Part shown: positions 26,276 through 33,877 of the stretch, piece by piece
How positions within the stretch are numbered: the stretch's first letter is position 1
Layout: each line of letters begins with the position of its first letter
Origin: Lactococcus petauri
Lineage (GTDB): Bacteria > Bacillota > Bacilli > Lactobacillales > Streptococcaceae
DNA: 64,000 nt
Assembly (NCBI RefSeq): GCF_002154895.1
Contig: NZ_MUIZ01000001.1
Coordinates: forward strand, 62,001 to 126,000
Reading direction: 5' to 3'
Position numbers and translations under genes: made by a program
The notes under the pieces: generated by a model
What the model was told of the DNA's origin: nothing
Databases searched by the model: none
What the model saw: only the letters and a program-made list of their open reading frames with translations

Positions 26276-26459
26276 CTTATATTACAAATGGACAAAATGC
26301 CTACATTTAAGATTTTGTAAAAATTTTTTTAGTTTTTATAAACCCACTATTTAAAAGGGATTTCAAGGTTTTTTTGCTTTTTTTGAAAATTTATTTAAAT
26401 ATTTTTTTTACTTTTTTACCTACTTTAGGGGAAAGTTTTACAAAGTATTTTATTTCTCA
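26276..26459 (+). repeat. Non-coding repeat, tandem copy 1
   Basis: It starts with the ATATTACAAA motif (27-bp copy at 26279-26305), then AAACCCACTATTTAAAAGGG, T-rich tracts, GGGG and a TTATTTCTC end. It is repeated 199 bp further right and, inverted, at 12.2-12.34 kb. No gene is seen in 26248-26647. Confidence 0.65.
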
Positions 26460-26474
26460 CTAAAACTCCCTGGG

Positions 26475-26655
26475 CTTATATTACAAATGGACGAAATGCC
26501 TACGCTTTAGATTTTGTAAAAAATTTTTTAGTTTTTACAAACCCACTATTTAAAAGGGATTTCAAGGTTTTTTTACTTTTTTTTGAAAAATTTTTAAAAT
26601 ATTTTTTCACTTTTTCATCTGGTTTGGGGAAGTTTTTATGAATTGTGTTATTTCT
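26475..26655 (+). repeat. Non-coding repeat, tandem copy 2
   Basis: Same order of elements as copy 1 (27-bp motif at 26478-26504). Its right end overlaps the last codons of the SemiSWEET-like gene, and copy 1 still holds the matching GAGAAATAA on the minus strand, so the unit probably arose by tandem duplication of a gene-3'-end plus spacer. Confidence 0.65.
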
Positions 26656-26944
26656 CTTTTAATAATTTTTCTGCATATAATTTTTGAGCACGATATTTTG
26701 TAAATATCGTCCAAATAGCCAAAGGTACGACTACAATACTTCCTAAAGGGAGCCAGACGTCATGAATGAGTAGACCATATACACACCAGGTGATTGAGGT
26801 AATGGCTGAGATTAATTGCGTTCCTAAACTAATACCAGATAAAGCTTCTACTTCTTTACGCTTTTTCCATGTGGTTTTAGCTTGGGGTATCCAAACCAAT
26901 AAACTTAAGAGATTTGCGGCTGCACCTAAAAATAGAGTAACCAT
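26648..26944 (-). CDS. SemiSWEET/PQ-loop family membrane protein
   Basis: 98 residues with three hydrophobic helices and the PQ-loop signature NLLSLLVWIPQAKTTWKKR, followed by ISLGTQLISAITSITWCVYGLL. Bacterial SemiSWEETs are three-helix sugar facilitators that work as dimers. The start at 26944 follows AAGGAAAA. Unusual as cargo beside the AAA+ gene; it overlaps no gene but starts 17 bp after it. Confidence 0.75.
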   Translation of the reverse strand: MVTLFLGAAANLLSLLVWIPQAKTTWKKRKEVEALSGISLGTQLISAITSITWCVYGLLIHDVWLPLGSIVVVPLAIWTIFTKYRAQKLYAEKLLKEK

Positions 26945-26960
26945 TTTTTCCTTTTCCTTT

Positions 26961-28871
26961 TTAATTAAATCCTTGGCCAATTTCATGGATATCACTCACG
27001 GTGATAGTCATCAATTGTTCATTGGATAAATCTTCTAAATGTGTAAACTGAGAAAGTCTAACATCACGTGCTTCAAGTAGTTTATTTACAAAAGTATTGA
27101 TATAGCTGGCATTCCCAAAGTGAGGAAGAGTTTTTGCGATGGTAACTTTCTCATCTAATACCTTAAAGAGAAGCTCAAATGCATTCTCTGAAATAAGGGC
27201 ATGTCTTTTTTGGATGACATAAAGGGCGATTGCTTGGAGCTCTTCCTTACTATAATCCTCAAAGTTTACCCATGTAGGAAAACGACGTGCTAATCCCGGA
27301 TTGGTTTTATAAATCAACTCCTCTATCTCTTTTTTATAGCCCGCTAGGATAACAATGAGGTCTTCACAATGCTTTTCATCTGTCCAAGTCAAAAGTTCAT
27401 CGATAATATCTTTATTATATTGATCGTCCGTAGTTAAACTATAAGCCTCATCAATAAATAAGACGCCACCCTTGGCCTTCTCACATGCCTCGATAAGGTT
27501 CTTACCAGATTCTCCAACAACTGTCCCTTTTAACTTCCCAGGCGTTGTCTCGTAAACCACATTACGTTTTATAGCTCCGATATCAAAGAGAATTTGTGCC
27601 ATCTTATCAGCCACTGTGGTTTTACCTGTTCCCGGAGGTCCCGCAAAAATAAGGTTTCTATTTCCTCTAAGTGGTGCCGCCATCCCCCTTGAGATTTGTA
27701 CACTCTTCATTCGCTCCGTAGCCGCAAGCCGATGTACTTTTTCCTTCGGCTCTTTCAATCCGATCATCCCTTGAAGTTCCTCTAGAGCTTTGGAATTTTG
27801 TTGCTGTTCTCTCTTTTGGACCTCAATAGTCTCCAGCAATGGACTTATAGAACGCTCTCCACTAATATGTGGTTTTTTCCCTATACTATATTGAGTTTCA
27901 TCTACTACGTCCTCAAAAGTAATAGTCCCTTCGCCATCTATAATGCTTTTAAAGGGATAAATATTCATCTTTCCATGATGAATTTCAAGTTGACTGTCTG
28001 ACTGGTATAAAAGAAAAGCGGACTGGCTCAATTCCTCAGGAAGAGAAGATGGAAGTGCAGACAGATTTTGAATTTGGAGTTTAGATTGTGCGCGTGTTAC
28101 TCTTAGTGCAAAATTTTCGATAATCTTTATCTGCCCTTGGCCATACTTATTAATTAAACGCTTCTTGGCTTTTACCTCTTTTTCAGTAAGTGAGAGTGGC
28201 TTAAAAGTTAGAGAATTGATATGAAAGTGGCCAATAAACTCAAGGTTCCCAAAACTTGAGATATCTTGCATTTGTTCTGGACGTCCAGAAGCCACATCAA
28301 TATGAGAAAGCTCACTTGTCTCAATCATCACCTGTTTGCCATATAATAAGCTGGGACTGGTTTTACCTCCGACAAGCGGCAATAGACCTATCTGGCTTTC
28401 TTGAACCGAAACATGTTCAAAAGTAGCTTCAAGTTGATGAAGGATACTTTCTCTACATTCCAGAGACCCCGAATAGGAAGAATCACTGATCAGTAATGGA
28501 TTTCTGTCTCTAAACACAATTCCTGATTGGTATTGAATGGAACTCTTTTGAAATCTTAAGATTCCTTGGAATTTAGACAGGCGGATCGCATTTGCCTGTC
28601 CTGCAGTAAGCAGTTGGATATTAGAAAATTCAAGACTTGCTTTTCCTTGCACAAAAAAACCAACCGTACCAGGTGGGATACCAATCGTTATACTTTTTTC
28701 TGCAGCCGTAAAATAGAGGGTATGTGGGACCTCTATACCATGTTGTGCATTGAGTGTAAAATTCTTATGTAAAACGATTGTATCACCGGCAATAGATATT
28801 TCAATTGCCTCATAAATATTTCTTGCTCTTCTTTTTAGGGGGTTAATTGAGCCGACATGTATTTCACCCAA
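26961..28871 (-). CDS. Beta-helix / CbbX-type AAA+ ATPase fusion
   Basis: 636 residues, TTG start behind AAAGGAG. Residues 1 to about 330 consist of short beta-strand repeats that look like a right-handed beta-helix. A linker leads to a AAA+ domain with Walker A GPPGTGKTT (411-419), a GKLKGTVVGESGKN pore-type loop, Walker B GGVLFIDEAY (469-476) and an arginine-finger region PGLARRFP. The AAA+ part is of the CbbX/SpoVK/EccA class, hexameric remodelling ATPases. In type VII secretion EccA has a different N-domain, so this fusion could serve secretion or envelope remodelling. Exact role unknown. Confidence 0.75.
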   Translation of the reverse strand: MGEIHVGSINPLKRRARNIYEAIEISIAGDTIVLHKNFTLNAQHGIEVPHTLYFTAAEKSITIGIPPGTVGFFVQGKASLEFSNIQLLTAGQANAIRLSKFQGILRFQKSSIQYQSGIVFRDRNPLLISDSSYSGSLECRESILHQLEATFEHVSVQESQIGLLPLVGGKTSPSLLYGKQVMIETSELSHIDVASGRPEQMQDISSFGNLEFIGHFHINSLTFKPLSLTEKEVKAKKRLINKYGQGQIKIIENFALRVTRAQSKLQIQNLSALPSSLPEELSQSAFLLYQSDSQLEIHHGKMNIYPFKSIIDGEGTITFEDVVDETQYSIGKKPHISGERSISPLLETIEVQKREQQQNSKALEELQGMIGLKEPKEKVHRLAATERMKSVQISRGMAAPLRGNRNLIFAGPPGTGKTTVADKMAQILFDIGAIKRNVVYETTPGKLKGTVVGESGKNLIEACEKAKGGVLFIDEAYSLTTDDQYNKDIIDELLTWTDEKHCEDLIVILAGYKKEIEELIYKTNPGLARRFPTWVNFEDYSKEELQAIALYVIQKRHALISENAFELLFKVLDEKVTIAKTLPHFGNASYINTFVNKLLEARDVRLSQFTHLEDLSNEQLMTITVSDIHEIGQGFN

Positions 28872-28940
28872 ACTTTTTCTCCTTTTTCATTCTTTATCTT
28901 ATTTATTCTAGCAAAGGCTGCGCTTTAACCCTTCTACTCC

Positions 28941-28967
28941 CGTAAGAATAACGATTCTTTGTAATAT
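28941..28967 (+). repeat. CGTARG-N11-TTTGTAATAT motif, copy 6
   Basis: CGTAAG, 11 bases, TTTGTAATAT, 70 bp upstream of the AAA+ gene. The spacer contains AAGAAT/ATTCTT as a short hairpin. Confidence 0.6.
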
Positions 28968-29028
28968 TATGCTTCAACATTTTCACTTGATTTTTGACTT
29001 TTAAAGCTAAATGGTCTATACTGATAGT

Positions 29029-29092
29029 GCAAAGATTACCGATTGAATAGTCAATCAAAAAAGCCCACAGTAGATTAATACTGTGGGCTTTG
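29029..29092 (+). ncRNA. Candidate small RNA with consensus promoter and terminator
   Basis: TTGACT (28994-28999), 17 bp and TATACT (29017-29022) form a near-consensus plus-strand promoter. About 35 bases later a 10-bp GC-rich stem GCCCACAGTA/TACTGTGGGC closes the unit. A smaller hairpin GATTGA/TCAATC lies between. No open frame fits. The GC stem with six T on the other strand also works as a minus-strand terminator. Confidence 0.45.
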
Positions 29093-29172
29093 TGATACGT
29101 TTATAAAATGTGTTCAAAAGCGAGAAATTTATAAATATTGTAAATAACTTCTGCTTTTGTTATAATTGAAAT

Positions 29173-29280
29173 AAGAAAAGGACTTGCGTCAACAAGTCCA
29201 ATGTAGCCGTTTTAAGAACGGTAGCTAAATAATGTTCAAATAACTGTCACTACTCAGCTAAAGCGGACAGTTATTTTTTT
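29173..29280 (+). ncRNA. Antisense antitoxin RNA of a type I toxin locus
   Basis: TTGTAA (29138-29143), 17 bp and TATAAT (29161-29166) give a plus-strand start near 29173. The RNA has hairpins GGACTTG/CAAGTCC and CCGTT/AACGG and ends at a terminator AACTGTC/GACAGTT plus seven T (29242-29280). The 3' end overlaps the toxin stop codon on the opposite strand, the convergent layout of txpA/ratA and fst loci. Confidence 0.65.
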
Positions 29281-29372
29281 ACGTTCTTTACAATCTCAAT
29301 AACGAGACCTATTAGCGTTAATAAGAAACTACCAAAGGTAATCATCAGTATTAAGCTATCTGATACGCTCAA
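29271..29372 (-). CDS. Holin-like type I toxin peptide (Hol_Tox)
   Basis: 33 codons from TTG at 29372: a short polar start (SVSDSLILM), one hydrophobic helix and a basic KNVKK tail. This is the pattern of the Hol_Tox/TxpA family of membrane-damaging peptides. Upstream a very strong GGAGGTGAT site serves an out-of-frame 10-codon ATG frame (29385-29417), and the toxin start has only AAAGG, which suggests translation coupling. The convergent antisense RNA makes it a type I toxin-antitoxin pair, probably an addiction module of the element. Confidence 0.8.
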   Translation of the reverse strand: MSVSDSLILMITFGSFLLTLIGLVIEIVKNVKK

Positions 29373-29526
29373 AATTTAAGCCTTTCATGTTTTGTGAGAT
29401 ACTGCCACTAAAACCATGGCATCACCTCCAATCAAAGCTACCGTCCTTTTTACTTCTACAGAAGTAATTATATCACATTTCCATAGTATCTTGATTACAC
29501 TTAAAACCTCATTTTTTAATAATAAT

Positions 29527-29557
29527 AAAAAGAAGTCGATTTTATCAACTTCTTTTT
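29527..29557. terminator. Bidirectional terminator
   Basis: AAAAAGAAGT and ACTTCTTTTT flank an 11-base loop; it follows the 29663-29860 gene on the minus strand. Confidence 0.7.
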
Positions 29558-29662
29558 GAAATAAATATTTGTAACGTTACTTCAAACGATATCTCCTATG
29601 AATATTAAAGTAGTCTGAAAAATTGATCACCTCATTTCAATCCTTCATTCTTTTAAAATAGC

Positions 29663-29860
29663 TTATCGGTTAAATCTCTTAGAAATTACCCTAGGAATTA
29701 GACTTTGAAAATATTCTTTCAAAATACCCATGACTAATATATCCATAAACAAGAGATAGAGAGAATCCAGAAACGGTTCTTTTCTGACAATTTTTAAATA
29801 GGCCGCAAAAAGAATAAATGCAGTGCTCATCGAAATTGCCATACACATTAACACAGACAA
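29663..29860 (-). CDS. Small membrane protein (about 61-65 aa)
   Basis: Two hydrophobic helices around a KIVRKEPFLDS loop and a basic end (ISKRFNR).The annotated start is TTG; the ATG codons four to six residues in are alternatives and no good SD is seen for any. It follows the 140-aa gene by 17 bp. Confidence 0.4.
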   Translation of the reverse strand: MSVLMCMAISMSTAFILFAAYLKIVRKEPFLDSLYLLFMDILVMGILKEYFQSLIPRVISKRFNR

Positions 29861-29877
29861 TATAATAGTTGATACTT

Positions 29878-30300
29878 CTATTTTTCTATCCTCTCAAGAC
29901 TCTTCAAGCCTCTTTCCAAGTTCTCTTTTGATTTTAATCTTTTTTCTGCTAAAGTAATCCTGTTATTTCTTCGAATAATCTTGGAATTTAGTTTTAGATA
30001 AAAACTTTTCCAATTGCACCACCCCCCTTTATCAGAAAAAGAGTTATAGGATGCGACAATTGCACTCCTTCGTCTATCCTTGTCATTTGGAAAATCGGCT
30101 GGACTAAGTTTATCATAAAAATTATATGTTTCCGTTACGATAAATTCTCGCTGCTTACTACTAAGATGGTGCCATTCTTTACCTAAATTAATTACCTGGT
30201 TACTTCTCTTAATATGTTTGTTCTTTTTTGAACTTTTCCTCTTCAAATCAGCTTTTCCTCCAAAAATTCTGTGACCTATTTTGAGCGTCAAACACGACAT
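29878..30300 (-). CDS. Basic hypothetical protein (140 aa)
   Basis: Highly basic (pI well above 9 by inspection), with KSSKKNKHIKR and SKIIRRNNRITLAEKRLKSK segments and an aromatic core GKEWHHLSSKQREFIVTETYNFYDK. Likely nucleic-acid-binding. It is preceded by one of the hexad palindromes (30350-30377). No SD visible. Confidence 0.5.
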   Translation of the reverse strand: MSCLTLKIGHRIFGGKADLKRKSSKKNKHIKRSNQVINLGKEWHHLSSKQREFIVTETYNFYDKLSPADFPNDKDRRRSAIVASYNSFSDKGGWCNWKSFYLKLNSKIIRRNNRITLAEKRLKSKENLERGLKSLERIEK

Positions 30301-30349
30301 ATAAGTTTAAAAATCAAACTACATAATGTTTTACTTTTTACTGTCATTT

Positions 30350-30377
30350 TTACTATTACTATTAATGTTAATAGCAA
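30350..30377. promoter_or_regulatory. Hexad palindrome O1
   Basis: Direct ATTACT hexads followed by ATTAAT, GTTAAT and AGCAAC on a 6-bp period; lies 50 bp upstream of the gene starting at 30300. Confidence 0.65.
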
Positions 30378-30393
30378 CATAAAAGTGGTCTAA

Positions 30394-30558
30394 TTATAAA
30401 CCACCATCATATTGAGATTGTCTTAAGAACGAATCTACAACTTCCTCTTCAGACATTTTAAAATCCATTTCCTTTAGCTGTTCCTTATCAACTGCTTGTG
30501 ATAAGCCTTCTGAATTAAAATTTTTTCCAAGTGCCTGTAAATTTTCTGTATCAGACAT
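30394..30558 (-). CDS. Small acidic protein (54 aa), last gene of par operon
   Basis: Begins MSDTENLQALGKNFN behind AAGAAGGAAA and ends SFLRQSQYDGGL. Acidic and helical. It follows the ribbon-helix-helix gene by 18 bp and has no visible promoter of its own, so it is probably part of the parA operon. Function unknown. Confidence 0.55.
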   Translation of the reverse strand: MSDTENLQALGKNFNSEGLSQAVDKEQLKEMDFKMSEEEVVDSFLRQSQYDGGL

Positions 30559-30576
30559 TACTTAATTTCCTTCTTT

Positions 30577-30873
30577 TTATTTTTTGTCATTGAATCCTTC
30601 AATATCTTTCTCAAGAAGACTTCGAATATATTTACTAAAATCACCCATATTTTCGCCTCTTCTTGTTAAATTAAATCCTAATTCAATCGAGCGTTGTCGA
30701 ACTTTTTCTCTTTGTCTCGGGCTCATAGAAACAACATAATTTTTTGATGAATCTAAATCATTTTTAATACCTGGTGCGGACGCTGGTTGAGTTGAAACTG
30801 TTGATGTACTAAAAAATGCTTGTGCAGGGTTTAACTGAGAATCAGGTGTTTTTGAAAAATCTTTTTTTGTCAT
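30577..30873 (-). CDS. Ribbon-helix-helix partition/regulator protein (ParB-like)
   Basis: 98 residues: a disordered N-terminus (TSTVSTQPASAPG), then NYVVSMSPRQREKVRQRSI and GDFSKYIRSLLEKDI, which fits the strand-helix-helix fold of omega- and ParG-type proteins. It starts one base after the parA stop. In Gram-positive plasmids such proteins bind short repeated operators, act as centromere-binding protein and repress maintenance genes. The 6-bp-phased palindromes scattered over 30-46 kb are its best candidate targets. Confidence 0.7.
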   Translation of the reverse strand: MTKKDFSKTPDSQLNPAQAFFSTSTVSTQPASAPGIKNDLDSSKNYVVSMSPRQREKVRQRSIELGFNLTRRGENMGDFSKYIRSLLEKDIEGFNDKK

Positions 30874-30874
30874 G

Positions 30875-31666
30875 TTATGCTTCCTCTAAAAATTCTTTGA
30901 CGAATGCCATATAATCTATAGCCGCAGTAGCTTTAGGTGCGTAGTCGTAAATACTCATACAACTTGCTTGAGCTTCTTCTATCGCCACTGTATGTCTAAT
31001 ACGTGTTTTAAAAACTTTTGTATCCATTTCTTTTGCGATTTCCTCAATACGAGAAATAAAACCACGGGCTAAAACCGTTTCACGTACATCACCAATGAGG
31101 ATACCTTTAACCTTCAGGTTTGGATTGGTATAATCGTGGACTGCCATTAAAGTTTGTTGCAGTGAGAGTAATCCATCTAAACAATATTTATCCGGCTTTG
31201 CTGGAATCAGCAACTCATCAGAAGCTGTCAGAGCGTTAATTACCACCATAGATACAGCAGGAGGTAGATCAATGATAATATGATCATATTCTGTTTCAAG
31301 TTGCTTTAGTGCTTCACGAAGCTTGTACTCTCTTCCTAAAACACTTTGGAGTTCAATATCTAATTGAGCAATCATCACTGATTCTGGTAATAGATCAATT
31401 GGACCAGCATGTACAATTACGTCGTTTATATTGACTCGTGTATCATTATTTGCCGTTAATACTCCGTAGAGGCTCATTAGACCATCCGGTGTCTCCGGTG
31501 AGACAGTTTTTGTTGTATTTCTTTGTTGGTCTCCACCGATTAAGAGAACCTTGCTTTTTGGTTGTACAATTTTAATCCCATACGCAAGACCAAGTGATGT
31601 TGTTGTTTTTATTCCTCCTCCTTTGGGAAGAAATACACTTGTAATTTTTGCTTTTTTTCTCTTCAT
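30875..31666 (-). CDS. parA: ParA-family partition ATPase
   Basis: 263 residues. Order of motifs matches ParA/MinD ATPases: an N-terminal P-loop PKGGGIKTTTS (residues 14-24), GGDQQRNTT in place of DxDPQ, YDHIIIDLPPAVS (Walker B) and KVKGILIGDV. The P-loop reads GGGIKTT instead of the usual GGVGKTT, with the deviant Lys kept. ATGGAG precedes the start. Together with the following ribbon-helix-helix gene it forms a type Ib-like partition cassette. Confidence 0.85.
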   Translation of the reverse strand: MKRKKAKITSVFLPKGGGIKTTTSLGLAYGIKIVQPKSKVLLIGGDQQRNTTKTVSPETPDGLMSLYGVLTANNDTRVNINDVIVHAGPIDLLPESVMIAQLDIELQSVLGREYKLREALKQLETEYDHIIIDLPPAVSMVVINALTASDELLIPAKPDKYCLDGLLSLQQTLMAVHDYTNPNLKVKGILIGDVRETVLARGFISRIEEIAKEMDTKVFKTRIRHTVAIEEAQASCMSIYDYAPKATAAIDYMAFVKEFLEEA

Positions 31667-31669
31667 TGT

Positions 31670-32458
31670 TTACTCCATTTCTTGTTCCTTTTTAGGTGCT
31701 GGTAGACAGCCTAAGAAAATAAATTTGCTTGCTTTTGTAAAGCCGTTTGAACGTGCAACACATGTCAGTAAAAATAATGTACACCAAACAATTGTAATTG
31801 GAATAGCGGCTGACATTTGGTGATGAAAGGCATCTAATTTCACTTTAGGTAACGCCTCATGCATAGCAGTATAGCGTAAGTAATCATCAACTGGTAAAAA
31901 TATTTGTTGTAAAAAGTAGGTGTCATTAAGGTAAAATATATCAAATATTAATGAAGGTATGGCACCGAGCACTAAAATTAAAATCATTATTGCACGAAGA
32001 ACCAATGCTACATCCGTCCAATTTTTATCTCTATACTCTTTTTTTCCGAAAATAAATGGGAGATAATTTAGAAGAATATCACGCTTAATGACAGAATATT
32101 TATCTAGACTTAAGATTTCATAAGAACATATCGGATAAATCCAATAGTGACGATCAAGGCCTCTCGTTTTTAATCTTTTAAAGACGGGAATAAACTTATC
32201 ACTAATAATATATCGTGTTACTAACCAAGTTAAAGGTATTGCATATATCAAGGAACTAATCATCATTTCTAGATTTCCTATTGAAATATACCAAAGACGA
32301 AGTGCCCATAGAAAATTACCTTGTAATAGGTTTTGTATCATATATACGATAAAAAATATGCCAAGATATCTATAAAACATAAATCTTATATATTTACTAG
32401 TTGTAAAAGATTCTCCAGTTTTTTCTTTCAAAGTGTGATAGATTGACAGTTTTTTCAT
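31670..32458 (-). CDS. Multi-span membrane protein, first gene of the par operon
   Basis: 262 residues with about five hydrophobic helices (near 25-45, 60-85, 150-175 and 215-240) and a cytoplasmic tail. AAAGGA precedes the ATG. The stop is 3 bp before parA. A membrane protein at the head of a par operon is not a standard arrangement. Function unknown. Confidence 0.6.
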   Translation of the reverse strand: MKKLSIYHTLKEKTGESFTTSKYIRFMFYRYLGIFFIVYMIQNLLQGNFLWALRLWYISIGNLEMMISSLIYAIPLTWLVTRYIISDKFIPVFKRLKTRGLDRHYWIYPICSYEILSLDKYSVIKRDILLNYLPFIFGKKEYRDKNWTDVALVLRAIMILILVLGAIPSLIFDIFYLNDTYFLQQIFLPVDDYLRYTAMHEALPKVKLDAFHHQMSAAIPITIVWCTLFLLTCVARSNGFTKASKFIFLGCLPAPKKEQEME

Positions 32459-32495
32459 TGTTTTTTCCTTTTTTACTCTTAAAGTTATTGTTTAT

Positions 32496-32534
32496 TCTAT
32501 TATAGCACTTCATTACTCTTAATATTAATAGTAA
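32496..32534 (-). promoter_or_regulatory. par operon promoter with hexad palindrome O2
   Basis: TATAAT lies at about 32499-32504 on the minus strand. The palindrome 32513-32534 (hexads ending AGTAAT) covers the -35 region, and a further half-site AAGAGTAA lies near 32471. This suggests autoregulation by the ParB-like protein. Confidence 0.65.
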
Positions 32535-32615
32535 TGGTAACTTTTTTACAGGTTTACCTTGTAGAATAAGCAGATAGCATCTTCGTAACAAGACTTTGCT
32601 TTTTCCAGCTTGATT

Positions 32616-33059
32616 TCATTTGACTACCTCTGTACCAAGAACAACATAATCATCTGGTAAATGATTTGTATGGAAGTATTGTTCTAATACTTCGCTTATC
32701 TTTTCTGCAGTATCATCCGCTTTTTCATTGCTTGCATCCATAAGATATTTAAGAGCTGCTTTCCATTTATTTGTATTTTCAAATTGATTGAGAATCCATG
32801 TTACTCTTACTCTGATGGTGTCTGCTTCATCTTCTTCACGCAGCTTTAATATTTTTCCTTTAACAGGTTCCAGAGTAACTTCATCAGTACAAATAATTTC
32901 AACTGCTCTTAAATAACTCAATTTACTGTGATACCTCTTTAATTCTAAAATATCTCCGACTTGATAATCACGGTCATTCTTACGAACTTCAAACTCTTTT
33001 TCCTTAGATTCTTGTTGTTCAAAGTATTTACTTTCTTGCTTTAATACATGTGTTTTCAC
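32616..33059 (-). CDS. DUF3850 (ASCH/PUA-like) domain protein
   Basis: 147 residues, GTG start at 33059. The segment FEVRKNDRDYQVGDILELKRY is the DUF3850 signature of small ASCH-type RNA-binding domains common on phages. The C-terminal half is helical. It is the last gene of a run of small genes from 35.2 kb down and stands alone after a 130-bp gap that contains a plus-strand GCCTT/AAGGC hairpin with seven T. Confidence 0.7.
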   Translation of the reverse strand: MKTHVLKQESKYFEQQESKEKEFEVRKNDRDYQVGDILELKRYHSKLSYLRAVEIICTDEVTLEPVKGKILKLREEDEADTIRVRVTWILNQFENTNKWKAALKYLMDASNEKADDTAEKISEVLEQYFHTNHLPDDYVVLGTEVVK

Positions 33060-33190
33060 TCTTTGTCTATCTCCCCTAACTATAATAAATATATAATATA
33101 ATCGGAAGTGGCTTTATAAGCTGTACTCCCTTGTAATCACTGCCTTTATAAGGCTTTTTTTATTTTGGTTAAAATGGGTTGTTTTTTCAG

Positions 33191-33466
33191 TTATTCCGCA
33201 TAATAACTTTCCGTATTAGTAATAAGTTTTTCTTCATTCTTAATCTGGTCAATTATTCGTTGAGCTTCCTTTTTTGGATCACTCCCATGATAATATTTAC
33301 TTCTTGATCTTCTGCGCTGCCATTCGCCATCTGTAAAAGTTTCTTCTACCTCAATTAAATATTGAACAAAAATAGAATTTTTACTCTCAATCGTCTTGAT
33401 TGTTACTTTGAAACGACCAGAATATTTTTTCTCAAGTTTCTTTTTGGAAAGGTCAATAACATCCAT
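33191..33466 (-). CDS. Hypothetical protein (91 aa)
   Basis: MDVIDLSKKKLEKKYSGRF start at 33466 with GAGGGATG upstream, overlapping the preceding stop. Beta-rich core with KYYHGSDPKKEAQRIIDQIK near the end. Phage-like small gene. Not recognised. Confidence 0.55.
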   Translation of the reverse strand: MDVIDLSKKKLEKKYSGRFKVTIKTIESKNSIFVQYLIEVEETFTDGEWQRRRSRSKYYHGSDPKKEAQRIIDQIKNEEKLITNTESYYAE

Positions 33467-33467
33467 A

Positions 33468-33866
33468 TCATCCCTCAATCTCCACAAATAGTTTAGTTAC
33501 TGGATTAAGATAGGCGCAAATTGCTTCATACTTGTGGATATCTTTAGCATACTCATTGAGCTCATTTGAATAACTCCAAAATGATTGCCTGTGATTTTGC
33601 ATGAAAAATTGCCAATTAAAATTATTCAAGGTGCTACTTTTATCATCCAATTCCTCCGCAATATTCTTCGATATGCTGAGTTTGGGCTGGATCGTCTCTT
33701 TTTCAAATTTAGAGAATAACTCTTCAGCAGCTTTACCGTTTGGTGCTGTTACTGTAACTGTTTCACGACATTCCATATTTTGACAACGACATTGATAAAC
33801 TCTATTTTCGTTGTATCTTAACTCTGCCATCTCATGACAAATCGGACATTTTATTACACTATTCAT
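33468..33866 (-). CDS. Zinc-ribbon protein (132 aa)
   Basis: Starts MNSVIKCPICHEMAELRYNENRVYQCRCQNMECRETVTV: two CxxC-type knuckles as in Ogr/Delta-type phage transcription activators, followed by a helical C-terminus. GAAGGGA precedes the ATG. Possible regulator; Ogr relatives activate phage late promoters, which is family knowledge rather than shown here. Confidence 0.6.
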   Translation of the reverse strand: MNSVIKCPICHEMAELRYNENRVYQCRCQNMECRETVTVTAPNGKAAEELFSKFEKETIQPKLSISKNIAEELDDKSSTLNNFNWQFFMQNHRQSFWSYSNELNEYAKDIHKYEAICAYLNPVTKLFVEIEG

Positions 33867-33877
33867 CTCTGTTCCCT

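Noticed and set aside
32397-32591. 64-codon minus-strand frame over the par promoter
   Set aside because: Covers the promoter, operator and SD of the par operon; composition not protein-like.
33100-33170. Plus-strand GCCTT/AAGGC hairpin with seven T as end of a small RNA
   Set aside because: No acceptable plus-strand promoter upstream at the right distance, so only the hairpin can be stated.
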